From IMG/VR virus record IMGVR_UViG_3300045740_000206, positions 1 to 33,696 of that record: DNA of 33,696 nt. One strand, given 5' to 3'. The notes under the pieces are model-generated. The model ran no database searches and was not told the DNA's origin. It saw nothing but the letters and a program-made list of their open reading frames with translations. A program made the translations under genes and the position numbers. Shown here in pieces: positions 1-6,696 of this stretch (positions within the stretch are counted from its first letter, which is position 1; each line of letters opens with the position of its first letter). This DNA comes from a virus.

Positions 1-687
1 AAACTCAGGCTCATCATTAACATATCTTCTACTGACTTCATTATAAACAAAGCTCTCTCCTTCTACATAATAATCACTATAACTAAAGCCTACTTGAGAA
101 GTCCTTATCTGTCTAGCGATAGCTATAGGAACTTTAATAAGAAAAGTTACTGACAGGATTTCAGGGTAATGTAAAGCTAAATACTCTTCATTTAAGTTGA
201 GTCCTGAATGTAGATAAGTAAAAGGATCTACCTCTTGTAAATCTGTTAAAGCCTTAACACTTTCAGGGTACTTTTTATAAAGCTCATACAGCACAAAGCC
301 TTGAAGTCTTTTAGGTAAATATTTTAGGTTCTTTATCCACCCTATAAGACTTCCTTTAATATAGTCATAGTAACGTTTACCATCAAAATGTTCTACATGC
401 TGAAAGCCAGCTTGGTTACGGTTTTTATACCAATGAAGTTGAGCCTCATAAAAGTTTTGTAAACCTTCTTTTTCAGTATATAACTCAATTACTGTACTCC
501 AATTAACAGATAGATAAAAGCTAGGGTGAGCAAAAGGAGTCCAATGGTTATGTTTAGCTAAATAGTTAAGGAGTTTAGTATCTGAGTCTTCAAAGTTAGT
601 GTGTTTCTTAGCTAAAGATACTCTAGCACAATTAACTACACCTAAATCGCTGTTAAGTTCATTTGAAGGAATGAGAGTTACTTGCAT
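1..687 (-). CDS. thyX: FAD-dependent thymidylate synthase ThyX (3' end cut by window)
   Basis: 229 codons are visible; the C-terminus lies outside the window. ThyX makes dTMP from dUMP using methylene-tetrahydrofolate, FAD and NADPH. The N-terminal part has the HxxWTPFAHPSF segment (residues about 47-57) that ThyX proteins use near the dUMP/FAD site. The signature region reads ARQIRTSQVG, then about 12 extra residues, then NEVSRRYV. The usual form is RHRxxSxNExSxRY, or KHQxGxxxNEVSRRY in many phage enzymes. So NExSxRY is intact, but the RHR/KHQ part is altered and separated by an insertion. The ATG start overlaps the preceding small gene by 10 bp and has a GGAGAAGAG-type ribosome site. It is the last visible gene of the replication operon. 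Family call is firm; activity is not proven given the altered motif. Confidence 0.85.
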   Translation of the reverse strand, partial: MQVTLIPSNELNSDLGVVNCARVSLAKKHTNFEDSDTKLLNYLAKHNHWTPFAHPSFYLSVNWSTVIELYTEKEGLQNFYEAQLHWYKNRNQAGFQHVEHFDGKRYYDYIKGSLIGWIKNLKYLPKRLQGFVLYELYKKYPESVKALTDLQEVDPFTYLHSGLNLNEEYLALHYPEILSVTFLIKVPIAIARQIRTSQVGFSYSDYYVEGESFVYNEVSRRYVNDEPEF

Positions 688-836
688 AGCTCTTCTCCTA
701 CCTTTTTTACACAATGAACACATATATCTATGTCTGGAAAAGCCACTCTAATTTTTACTTTATTTATAGTTACAGTGTATAGTTGTCCTATTGAAATTCT
801 GTGTGTGTTACATATATCACATAAAGTTATTTGCAT
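678..836 (-). CDS. 52-aa zinc-ribbon-like small protein
   Basis: ATG at 836 forms a TAATG overlap with the stop of the upstream 67-aa gene, and the TAA stop overlaps the start of thyX, so translation is probably coupled on both sides. The protein has CDIC near residue 6 and CVHC near residue 39, a two-knuckle zinc-ribbon arrangement with about 30 residues between. The start is preceded by GAAGGATTTAAGTA, a sequence also found before other genes of this operon. No specific function is recognised; a DNA- or protein-binding accessory of replication is possible. Confidence 0.7.
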   Translation of the reverse strand: MQITLCDICNTHRISIGQLYTVTINKVKIRVAFPDIDICVHCVKKVGEELCK

Positions 837-1039
837 TACTTAAATCCTTCACTGTTAGTAGTATCATAATTCTTTTTTAAGCTCTCGCAAGCTGTAAAAT
901 ATTCTTGAAGTATATTATAGAGTGTATTTTTATACGCTACTATATACTCTACAACTCCAAAAGGATAGATAGCCCTTAGCTTATTAAATAAGTCTTTATC
1001 TAAATCAGCTTTAAGAGCCATAAACTCATTTATAGTCAT
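836..1039 (-). CDS. 67-aa hypothetical protein
   Basis: ATG start with an excellent ribosome site (AAGGAGG about 7 nt upstream). It is a mostly helical, charged soluble protein with an aromatic patch (AIYPFGVVEYIVAY) in the middle, no Cys and no membrane segment. It lies between the RepA-like ATPase gene and the small zinc-ribbon gene and shares the operon's codon style. Not recognised. Confidence 0.75.
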   Translation of the reverse strand: MTINEFMALKADLDKDLFNKLRAIYPFGVVEYIVAYKNTLYNILQEYFTACESLKKNYDTTNSEGFK

Positions 1040-1111
1040 TTATTTAACCTCCTTATCTTTATCTATTTCCATTAAACTACTCCCTTACAGATTTTACTTT
1101 TTATCTTAAAA

Positions 1112-1990
1112 CTATTCTATCCCTAATAAAGCTGCTAAAGCCTTTTCCTCTTCACTGTTCATAACAGAGCTTTGTATAGACCATTCTCCTTTCATACCTC
1201 TTTGTAATTTTATCTCTTTCTTTTTAGCTATCTTACATTTCTCTAATACCAGTATTTCATTTGCTAAAGTAAGCATATTCCCACATACCCCCGCAAAGCC
1301 TTTATAGCCACTACCTGCATCTACTCCTCTAGTTTTACCTGCTGTAGGATGATGGATAAGTAAGTAATGAATTCTATCTATTATCTTAGTTCTAGCATCT
1401 AGCAGCTGTTCACATTCACTACATTTAGTGTCTTTAGCTTTACATTCCTTTCCGCATTTACTGCAGGTAACTTTAGACGTGATATAGTCTAGTTGTGATA
1501 GTACATGACTCATAGCTCCTTTTGTATTTAAGTCATGCCCTGTTATTTTATTAAGACAGTCAAATACTACAAAAGTATAAGGGATATGTTTGATTACTTG
1601 AGAAAGACTCCCAGGTTTAGTATCTACAGCATAAGTACCCCATACAAGATTATGGAGATATTCTACTCTAGCTCTATCATCTACAAAATTCTCCTCTATA
1701 TCGTGCATAGTCCAGGCTACAGAATCTATAGCTAAATTCTTTATCTGTTCTTTCCATTCAGAGATACCTGCATCAGCTTGGATATAAAGACAGTTATGTT
1801 GAAAAGTCTGCATTCCTAAAAAAGGTTTACCTTCTTGTAAGGCATCACATAACTGAATAGTTAACATAGACTTACCTGATCCTGGAGGACCTACAAAATA
1901 TGTCCATTGACCAGAAGACATAAGCCCTTCTACTATCCAATTTACCTCAAATTCTGTTTTAGCTAAGTTACTAAAAGTTTCTATTCTCAT
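1112..1990 (-). CDS. RecA-fold ATPase, RepA-helicase-like (AAA_25 type), with inserted zinc ribbon
   Basis: P-loop NTPase of the hexameric RecA/DnaB fold. Walker A is GPPGSGKS at residues 34-41. A Walker-B-like strand FVVFD ends at D144. A LLIHHPTAGKTRG segment (about 211-222) corresponds to the HH..K..RG region of RepA/AAA_25 helicases, followed by a GSGYKGFAG segment. Between the Walker B strand and this motif sits a Cys-rich insert (C176, C179, C183, C190, C193) that reads as a zinc ribbon, which is unusual for the family. At 292 aa it fits a stand-alone RepA-like helicase or replication ATPase rather than a full DnaB. It follows the polymerase genes in the operon, so a role as replicative helicase or loader is plausible. 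It could also be a recombination ATPase. Confidence 0.75.
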   Translation of the reverse strand: MRIETFSNLAKTEFEVNWIVEGLMSSGQWTYFVGPPGSGKSMLTIQLCDALQEGKPFLGMQTFQHNCLYIQADAGISEWKEQIKNLAIDSVAWTMHDIEENFVDDRARVEYLHNLVWGTYAVDTKPGSLSQVIKHIPYTFVVFDCLNKITGHDLNTKGAMSHVLSQLDYITSKVTCSKCGKECKAKDTKCSECEQLLDARTKIIDRIHYLLIHHPTAGKTRGVDAGSGYKGFAGVCGNMLTLANEILVLEKCKIAKKKEIKLQRGMKGEWSIQSSVMNSEEEKALAALLGIE

Positions 1991-1996
1991 TCTTCT

Positions 1997-2170
1997 CTAC
2001 TCTATACCAGGATTTTCGATAACATAAGTCTCTGTAACCTTAAACCACATATCTGATGGCTTACTTATACTTTCTAAACGTTCATAGGCTAGTGATTTAG
2101 CTTTAACACTGTTCTCAGCTTGAATAGACATATAAATCGTACCTTCAATCACTACCTCATATTTTTCCAT
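1997..2170 (-). CDS. 57-aa hypothetical protein
   Basis: Short open frame from ATG 2170 to TAG, ending 6 bp before the RepA-like gene starts and beginning 15 bp after the upstream gene's stop. The sequence (MEKYEVVIEGTIYMSIQAEN...) suggests a beta-strand then helix fold like the small phage proteins that begin with a conserved 'YEVxVEGxVxxxIxAxSxxEA' pattern. Function unknown. It is supported by tight packing in the operon and by the absence of another gene in this gap. Confidence 0.6.
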   Translation of the reverse strand: MEKYEVVIEGTIYMSIQAENSVKAKSLAYERLESISKPSDMWFKVTETYVIENPGIE

Positions 2171-2185
2171 AGTGTTTTATATCTC

Positions 2186-2443
2186 TTATTCAGGGTCAGC
2201 TAGCAATAAATATGTAATAACAGCTAGTCCTTCACCATTACAGTTAATACAGATACCTTGAGGTAAAAAGTCATCTATAACATAACTCATATTGATATAA
2301 GCAGGATAGCTCAGCTTACAGTGAGGACATTCTACATAATGAGCTACAGCTATTTCTCCTACATCTGTTAGAATAAAAGGGAAAGCCATAATGATTATAT
2401 GATCTAAAGTATAAGGGATAGGTTCATCTTCGTTATAATTCAC
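2186..2443 (-). CDS. 85-aa protein with two CxxC knuckles
   Basis: GTG start at 2443, preceded by AAGGAG that overlaps the stop of the polymerase gene 4 bp upstream, so it is translationally coupled. CPHC (about residue 39) and CINC (about residue 66) could form one zinc ribbon with a long spacer. The acidic N-terminus is followed by a hydrophobic stretch. No function recognised. It is one of several Cys-pair small proteins of this genome. Confidence 0.65.
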   Translation of the reverse strand: MNYNEDEPIPYTLDHIIIMAFPFILTDVGEIAVAHYVECPHCKLSYPAYINMSYVIDDFLPQGICINCNGEGLAVITYLLLADPE

Positions 2444-2447
2444 TAAC

Positions 2448-3620
2448 TTAACTCCTTACTAGCTTGAATGTAGCTGTTATCATAAGACTATTCTGTCCTA
2501 CTGTTAGCTCTCTTTGGGTAAGACTTTTATAGATAGCTAATACTTGCTGTTCTTCTAACTTTCTTCCTTCTTCTGTAATACTATCATAATAGAAGGCCCA
2601 TTTCAAAGAGTCATGTTGATTATGGATAAGATAACTTGAAGGAAACTCCTTTTGTAATAGTATACAGCTTTCATTAATATATGAAGCTACAGTACCCTGT
2701 ATAGTATGGTTAAAGAGTTCTTTAGCTGCATCTTTAGATTTTATCCAGGCATGTCTTTTACCTCCATAAAGAGTTCTCGATTCTTTATCTCTTCTATATT
2801 TCTCCATCAGTACAGCTTTAGCTTTCTGTATTTCTATATTACTTTCTACAAATCTTACAGCTAATTCCTCATAATTAGGAGGCTCTAGTTCTCCTGTTAA
2901 AGGATTAAGTATTTTATAGCTTTGTATATTAGGTATAGAGTAGACAAAGCCTGGGCTATACTTTAAGTTTTGATAGATACGGAAAGGAAGTCTGGTTTTA
3001 ACTCCATCTCTTACTATTTCTACATAAAAGTATTGTCCTCCATAGGTAAAGTTTTTACTCATAGTTCTTCTAGAGTCATCTTTACCTTGCCATTTAACTG
3101 AAGCTCTCCATTCAGTATCTTCTACAGAAGTATGAGGATTTAATAATACCTGAGGATAAGGTAAATTAAAAAGCTCGCAAGTAACAGGAGTATGAATATC
3201 AATACCACTTTTTAATGCCTCTATTCTTTCTTTCCAGTTAAGTATTAAAGCATAAATTCTATGCTCTACAGCATCAAGATCATGTTCTATCCAGAAAGTA
3301 TTTTCTTCAGGGAGTATACAATCTCGTATACTCCAACATTCTGCAGTCTTTTCATGATGATACTTAGGGCAGTCAGGGTTAATACATTTCTTAGGAAAAT
3401 TACTTAAAGGAGGATTAAGGTAACTCCACCTCCCGCTAGCTTGAGTAGGGAGTATAGTAGGGTATATTCTCTCTCTATTTTGAAGTTTAGGTAAAATACT
3501 CTTTTGTAGATTACTTATTTCAGAGTAATGTAAACGTAAGTAAGCGAGTTCTTGTTGAGTAGTATTTAAGGTTCCTTTATCTATAGCTTTTTTAAGTTCA
3601 TTACGGCTTATAGAAGGCAT
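2448..3620 (-). CDS. Family A DNA polymerase, polymerase half (thumb end, palm, fingers)
   Basis: 390 aa carrying the polymerase domain only. Residues 61-75 match the TGRLSS..NLQNIP block (ASGRWSY...PLSNFP). Motif A is D114-L-D-A-V-E119-H-R121. Motif B (O helix) has R185-x3-K189, with Tyr193 four residues after the Lys, the position where Tyr marks low ddNTP discrimination in T7 polymerase. Motif C is QHDS (335-338) instead of HDE, so the first catalytic Asp is present but the following Glu is Ser. Between the TGR block and motif A is a Cys/His-rich insert (C79, C84, H88, H89, C95, C101), perhaps a zinc knuckle. The protein lacks the exonuclease domain and first thumb part, which are encoded by the gene just upstream (3638-5251). 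Start ATG 3620 lies 17 bp after that gene's stop with its own AAGG site, so this is a split enzyme rather than a simple frameshift. Confidence 0.9.
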   Translation of the reverse strand: MPSISRNELKKAIDKGTLNTTQQELAYLRLHYSEISNLQKSILPKLQNRERIYPTILPTQASGRWSYLNPPLSNFPKKCINPDCPKYHHEKTAECWSIRDCILPEENTFWIEHDLDAVEHRIYALILNWKERIEALKSGIDIHTPVTCELFNLPYPQVLLNPHTSVEDTEWRASVKWQGKDDSRRTMSKNFTYGGQYFYVEIVRDGVKTRLPFRIYQNLKYSPGFVYSIPNIQSYKILNPLTGELEPPNYEELAVRFVESNIEIQKAKAVLMEKYRRDKESRTLYGGKRHAWIKSKDAAKELFNHTIQGTVASYINESCILLQKEFPSSYLIHNQHDSLKWAFYYDSITEEGRKLEEQQVLAIYKSLTQRELTVGQNSLMITATFKLVRS

Positions 3621-3637
3621 AATATTTAATACCTTAA

Positions 3638-5251
3638 TTAAGAGCCTAAAGTTAGTTCTAACTTCGCTATAATACTTTCTATTTTCTTTTTACTAATTCC
3701 TTTTTTAGGTTTATCAAGTTTAGATACAGCTTTATTTCTAACTCGTTTAACGGTTTTATTAATACTTCTAGTATCTTCAGTAGCATCTGTAGTATAAATA
3801 TCTTCATATACTCCTTTACTTACTTGCTGTGAACTAGCAATGTTAAAGTCAGGGTTAGCTGTTAATTCTCTAGCTCTGCTTTCTATTTCTTGAAGTTCTT
3901 GATTTAATAACTGTGAAATTAAAGCTATTCTCTCTTGATTAAGTTTAACTCCTCTATTTTGAAATCTATTAATAATATAAAGTAAAGGCTGTCTTCTCTT
4001 TTTATATTCAGTATATGAGATAGGATCAACCTTAAACTCTTGTATAAGAGCTTTCCATACATGATTTAAGGTAGTATCAGCGTCTAAACCTGCATAAAGA
4101 TATTGTTGATATTTATCTTTAGCTGTTCTCAGGTGTTTATGACGGTTATATAAACCATATTTACTTAACATATAATCTAGAGAATTAGGCTCTCCTGTCC
4201 ACAAAGTAGCATGAGCTAACATACAGTCCTCCATATTTATTTTATGAAGGTCTGTATCTTTTATAAGAGGTAAGAAATGAGGGAGGTCTACTAAACCATT
4301 CTGAGTTATGAGATTTAACTTAGAAGGTAAATGAGATAGAACCCTACTATAGCTTGAATCCACAACATAAATAGAGCTATAGATGTCAGCAAGACTCCAC
4401 ATAATAAGTTTGTTATTATCGTTAGGATCGTATTCAGTATCAAACCCGATAGTATTTGGGATATAAGAAGGTATTTCATTTACCTTTATCTCCGGTAAAG
4501 GTTTAGGCCATGTACCTCTAACTAAATTACCAAATCTTACAAAGTCTAGTAAGGTAGCATGATAGTACTTTTCTGATTTATAGAGAGAAGCTAAATGTAA
4601 AGTAGGAAAGATATTCAGTTCAGCGTTACTTACTTCATAATATTCTTTCATACCGTAGAAAGTTCCCAGTAAATCCGTACCTATTACTGACCCTCTCCAT
4701 TCAGTTATACCTTCTTTTTTATACTTAATATTACCTTTCTCATCTAGCTCATCTGTTTCTATTTTTATCTCACCTGTAAGGTGATAGAGTGAAATAGATC
4801 CCATAGCTAAAATATACTTAGTAGTAGAAGGTATCTTTAAGTAGTGAGTAGTGCAGTATTCTATAGCTTCTTTTAGCATCTTATTTGTAATACCGTTAAC
4901 AGCTTTCGTAGAGCCTATAGCAGGTAACTCATTAACGTTATTAGGTCTACATTTAATAATGTTAGCTCTAGAAACAGAGCTATAAGGAAGTTTAGTTAAA
5001 GGCCAGAACTCATTTTTAAGAGTTAGTCCTGTAGCTCCTATTAAAGGTTGAGGTAAGACTTCTTTAATAACTGGTTCTCTTTTGTAGTTATATTCATAAC
5101 GGAGTATTTCTTTTCCTAACTCTTCATTTTCGCCTGGACTCTGCGCTAAGATAAGTATTTTACTACCTTCTACAATAGAATCAGGTACTATGTATTTAGA
5201 TTTATTATAGAAGGGACAGTTACAGCATTTAGAAGGTTTAAGGATGGGCAT
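3638..5251 (-). CDS. UDG-like domain fused to family A polymerase 3'-5' exonuclease and half thumb
   Basis: 537 aa. Residues 1-245 resemble family 4/5 uracil-DNA glycosylases: Cys cluster C9, C10, C12; LILAQSPGENEE (33-44) in place of the GEAPGxxED motif; IGATGLTLKN (71-80); NIIKCRPNN (97-105); and a C-terminal LHLASLY at the HP-motif position. Residues 265-410 are a DEDDy exonuclease: D271/E273 in GFDTE, D322 in NGLVDLPHF, a DCMLAHATLW segment and Y386-x3-D390 in YAGLDAD. The end (FNIASSQQ, 469-476) is the start of the polymerase thumb, after which the protein stops with a Lys-rich tail. The missing palm and fingers are in the next gene (2448-3620). Ribosome site GAAGGAG precedes ATG 5251. 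Likely role: proofreading subunit of a two-piece replicase with a uracil-sensing or -excising module. Glycosylase activity is uncertain because the motifs are diverged. Confidence 0.85.
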   Translation of the reverse strand: MPILKPSKCCNCPFYNKSKYIVPDSIVEGSKILILAQSPGENEELGKEILRYEYNYKREPVIKEVLPQPLIGATGLTLKNEFWPLTKLPYSSVSRANIIKCRPNNVNELPAIGSTKAVNGITNKMLKEAIEYCTTHYLKIPSTTKYILAMGSISLYHLTGEIKIETDELDEKGNIKYKKEGITEWRGSVIGTDLLGTFYGMKEYYEVSNAELNIFPTLHLASLYKSEKYYHATLLDFVRFGNLVRGTWPKPLPEIKVNEIPSYIPNTIGFDTEYDPNDNNKLIMWSLADIYSSIYVVDSSYSRVLSHLPSKLNLITQNGLVDLPHFLPLIKDTDLHKINMEDCMLAHATLWTGEPNSLDYMLSKYGLYNRHKHLRTAKDKYQQYLYAGLDADTTLNHVWKALIQEFKVDPISYTEYKKRRQPLLYIINRFQNRGVKLNQERIALISQLLNQELQEIESRARELTANPDFNIASSQQVSKGVYEDIYTTDATEDTRSINKTVKRVRNKAVSKLDKPKKGISKKKIESIIAKLELTLGS

Positions 5252-5281
5252 AGCTCCTTCTCCTCTTATAGTTGTAAAATA

Positions 5282-5547
5282 GACTCTTCTAACTCACATC
5301 TTGATTTCCACAAGATTTACTTAGCACCCTCTACTTCTTATATCTAAAGTAGAGACTAAGGACAAGGCATTACGTTTAGAATAGGAAATACTTTTAAGAA
5401 ATTAAGCAGCTGAAATACTTAACTTCTTTAAGTAAAAAGTATTAGACTTACTTCTTAGGTTTGCCAATAAGAAGTGTCCTCTATTCTATCTAATTCTCTA
5501 CCAGGAGTCTTGCAGAGAATTATAGTATTCCTAGAGTTAGAAGAGTC
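5282..5547 (-). ncRNA. Candidate structured RNA: multi-helix element closed by a 14-bp stem
   Basis: A 338-bp gap without a gene lies between 5590 and 5251. A perfect 14-bp inverted repeat (GACTCTTCTAACTC at 5282-5295, its complement at 5534-5547) closes a domain in which most of the rest pairs locally: 5298-5303/5311-5316; 5320-5324/5356-5360 enclosing 5329-5336/5347-5354; 5377-5384/5481-5488 enclosing 5387-5395/5435-5443 (with inner hairpin 5417-5422/5428-5433) and 5451-5457/5468-5474; and 5491-5499/5514-5522. All listed pairs are perfect Watson-Crick, and the helices nest or sit side by side without crossing. It would be read as the leader of the UDG-exonuclease mRNA or as a separate RNA. 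No group I core, RNase P or tmRNA landmarks were found. Strand is inferred from the surrounding operon. Confidence 0.55.
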
Positions 5548-5559
5548 AAAGGTTTATAT

Positions 5560-5579
5560 TAAGACTTATTAAAGTCTTA
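5560..5579 (-). other. Hairpin TAAGACTT-ATTA-AAGTCTTA
   Basis: Perfect 8-bp stem with a 4-nt loop directly upstream (in minus-strand sense) of the structured element and just after the stop of the 203-aa gene. It has no U-tract, so it looks like an RNA-processing or separating hairpin rather than a terminator. Confidence 0.5.
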
Positions 5580-5588
5580 TCTTAGCCT

Positions 5589-5617
5589 ATTATAGCCTTT
5601 GTAACCTTCCTAAGTAA
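5589..5617 (-). promoter_or_regulatory. Possible internal promoter before the structured element
   Basis: On the minus strand a perfect TATAAT (5589-5594) overlaps the stop codon of the 203-aa gene. The hexamer 17 bp upstream is TTACTT, a poor -35. Transcription would start near 5582, so the RNA would begin right at the hairpin and the structured element. Weak evidence. Confidence 0.3.
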
Positions 5618-6201
5618 TTAGCATTTCCAGCTTTACTTAACGTAATATACATAGAGTAGACTCCTTCCTCTAACATATTCAGAATATCTTTAACATTTTT
5701 GACTTTCTTTTCTTCCTTACTAAAATAGAAGGTAGTCAATCCTGCATAAGTTTTACTTAGCATATCTGCTTCATCACTTACTGCACCTGTTTCTTTATTA
5801 GAAAAAGTACGATAATCAGGACTAAAGCCAAAAGAGAATCTTCCTTTTTTTAGTGTTTGTTGATTGACTACAATACCTGACACATTAATAATACATCTAC
5901 CTTTGTTATACTTAATATCTCCTGTAGCTTTGTACATAACTTGCATCATATCTGAAGGAGCAATATCTTTCTCGCTATAGTTTCTACGGATACCAGGTGT
6001 TTTATCCCATACATAAACACCTGAAGGTAAGTAGAGTTCTGACTCAAGTTTAGCTAACTCTTCTTGATCTATAGCTAAAGAAAGAACTTCATCATCTTCA
6101 ATATCTTGATGAGAGTTAGTACTTGAGATAGACTCTTCTACTACCGTTTCATTCATTGCAGCAAAGACATCATCAACAGCAACTACAGTTTCTTCTGCCA
6201 T
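5590..6201 (-). CDS. 203-aa protein, possible ssDNA-binding or replication accessory
   Basis: ATG start with AAAAGGATTTAAGTA upstream. Residues 1-50 are acidic and low in complexity. Residues 60-200 look beta-rich, with a GRCIINVSGIVVNQQTLKKG stretch and FSFGFSPDYR that would suit an OB-type or other beta-barrel fold. It lies in the replication operon between the Sak4-like/coiled-coil genes and the polymerase, where phages often keep an ssDNA-binding protein. No signature residue set is visible, so SSB is only an inference from position and shape. Confidence 0.7.
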   Translation of the reverse strand: MAEETVVAVDDVFAAMNETVVEESISSTNSHQDIEDDEVLSLAIDQEELAKLESELYLPSGVYVWDKTPGIRRNYSEKDIAPSDMMQVMYKATGDIKYNKGRCIINVSGIVVNQQTLKKGRFSFGFSPDYRTFSNKETGAVSDEADMLSKTYAGLTTFYFSKEEKKVKNVKDILNMLEEGVYSMYITLSKAGNANYLGRLQRL

Positions 6202-6264
6202 TACTTAAATCCTTTTAACGTAAATATACAGAGAGTTAGATATATCTAAACTAAAGCTATCTTT

Positions 6265-6696
6265 TTACAGCTCACTTGAAATAGTAACAGTCTCCTTTAC
6301 TTCTAGCTTTATAAAGCTCGGTACTCCTTTCCCTTTAAGATTCCTTATATAACTCTCAAAACCTTTCTTATCCAGAGTTAAAAAGAGAGAATGTGTTTTA
6401 GCCCATTCTAAAGCATCCTCCTCTTTATAGTGAAGTATAGTCAGGTCTCTTTCCTTAAGAAAGTTATAGATTTCTTTAGTTGATTTATCCCCTTGTTGAT
6501 AGAGTAGTAAGGCTTCTTCTTTAAGACTAGCTTCAGCTTCACAAAGGAAATTCTCTTCTTGAGCTAACCTATCTATTAAATTTCTTTCTTTTAGCTTAAA
6601 AGAGTCTAAAGCTATTTGGTAGTCAGTTTTAAGGATTCTAACTCTAGCTCTCAAACTCCTTACTTCATCTAGCTTTTGGTCTAAACTGTAGTTCAT
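6265..6696 (-). CDS. 143-aa coiled-coil protein (Gp157/Gam-like?)
   Basis: The start is placed at ATG 6696, which overlaps the upstream stop as ATGA and has AAAAGGG upstream. An ATG at 6723 in frame would overlap 31 bp and lacks a ribosome site. The first half is a long helix/coiled coil (DEVRSLRARVRILKTDYQ..., KERNLIDRLAQEE...). The C-terminal half has a helix and a short beta end (FIKLEVKETVTIS). This layout resembles phage Gp157- or Gam-type recombination accessory proteins, and the gene sits directly after a Sak4-like ATPase, but the similarity is only general. Confidence 0.65.
   Translation of the reverse strand: MNYSLDQKLDEVRSLRARVRILKTDYQIALDSFKLKERNLIDRLAQEENFLCEAEASLKEEALLLYQQGDKSTKEIYNFLKERDLTILHYKEEDALEWAKTHSLFLTLDKKGFESYIRNLKGKGVPSFIKLEVKETVTISSEL

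Noticed and set aside
1040-1072. 10-aa mini-ORF before the 67-aa gene
   Set aside because: Its coding sequence is mainly the ribosome site of the next gene and it has none of its own.
1535-1735. 66-aa plus-strand open frame
   Set aside because: Lies opposite the RepA-like ATPase gene, in an AT-rich antisense frame without a ribosome site.
3600-3660. Simple frameshift explaining the split polymerase
   Set aside because: The upstream gene ends with a Lys-rich tail and stop, and the downstream gene has its own ATG and ribosome-site-like AAGG after a 17-bp spacer. No single shift would join them neatly.
5252-5589. Group I intron or other known ribozyme
   Set aside because: No recognisable P/Q/R/S core motifs, no open reading frame, and the flanking genes are complete on both sides, so no exon junction is implied.
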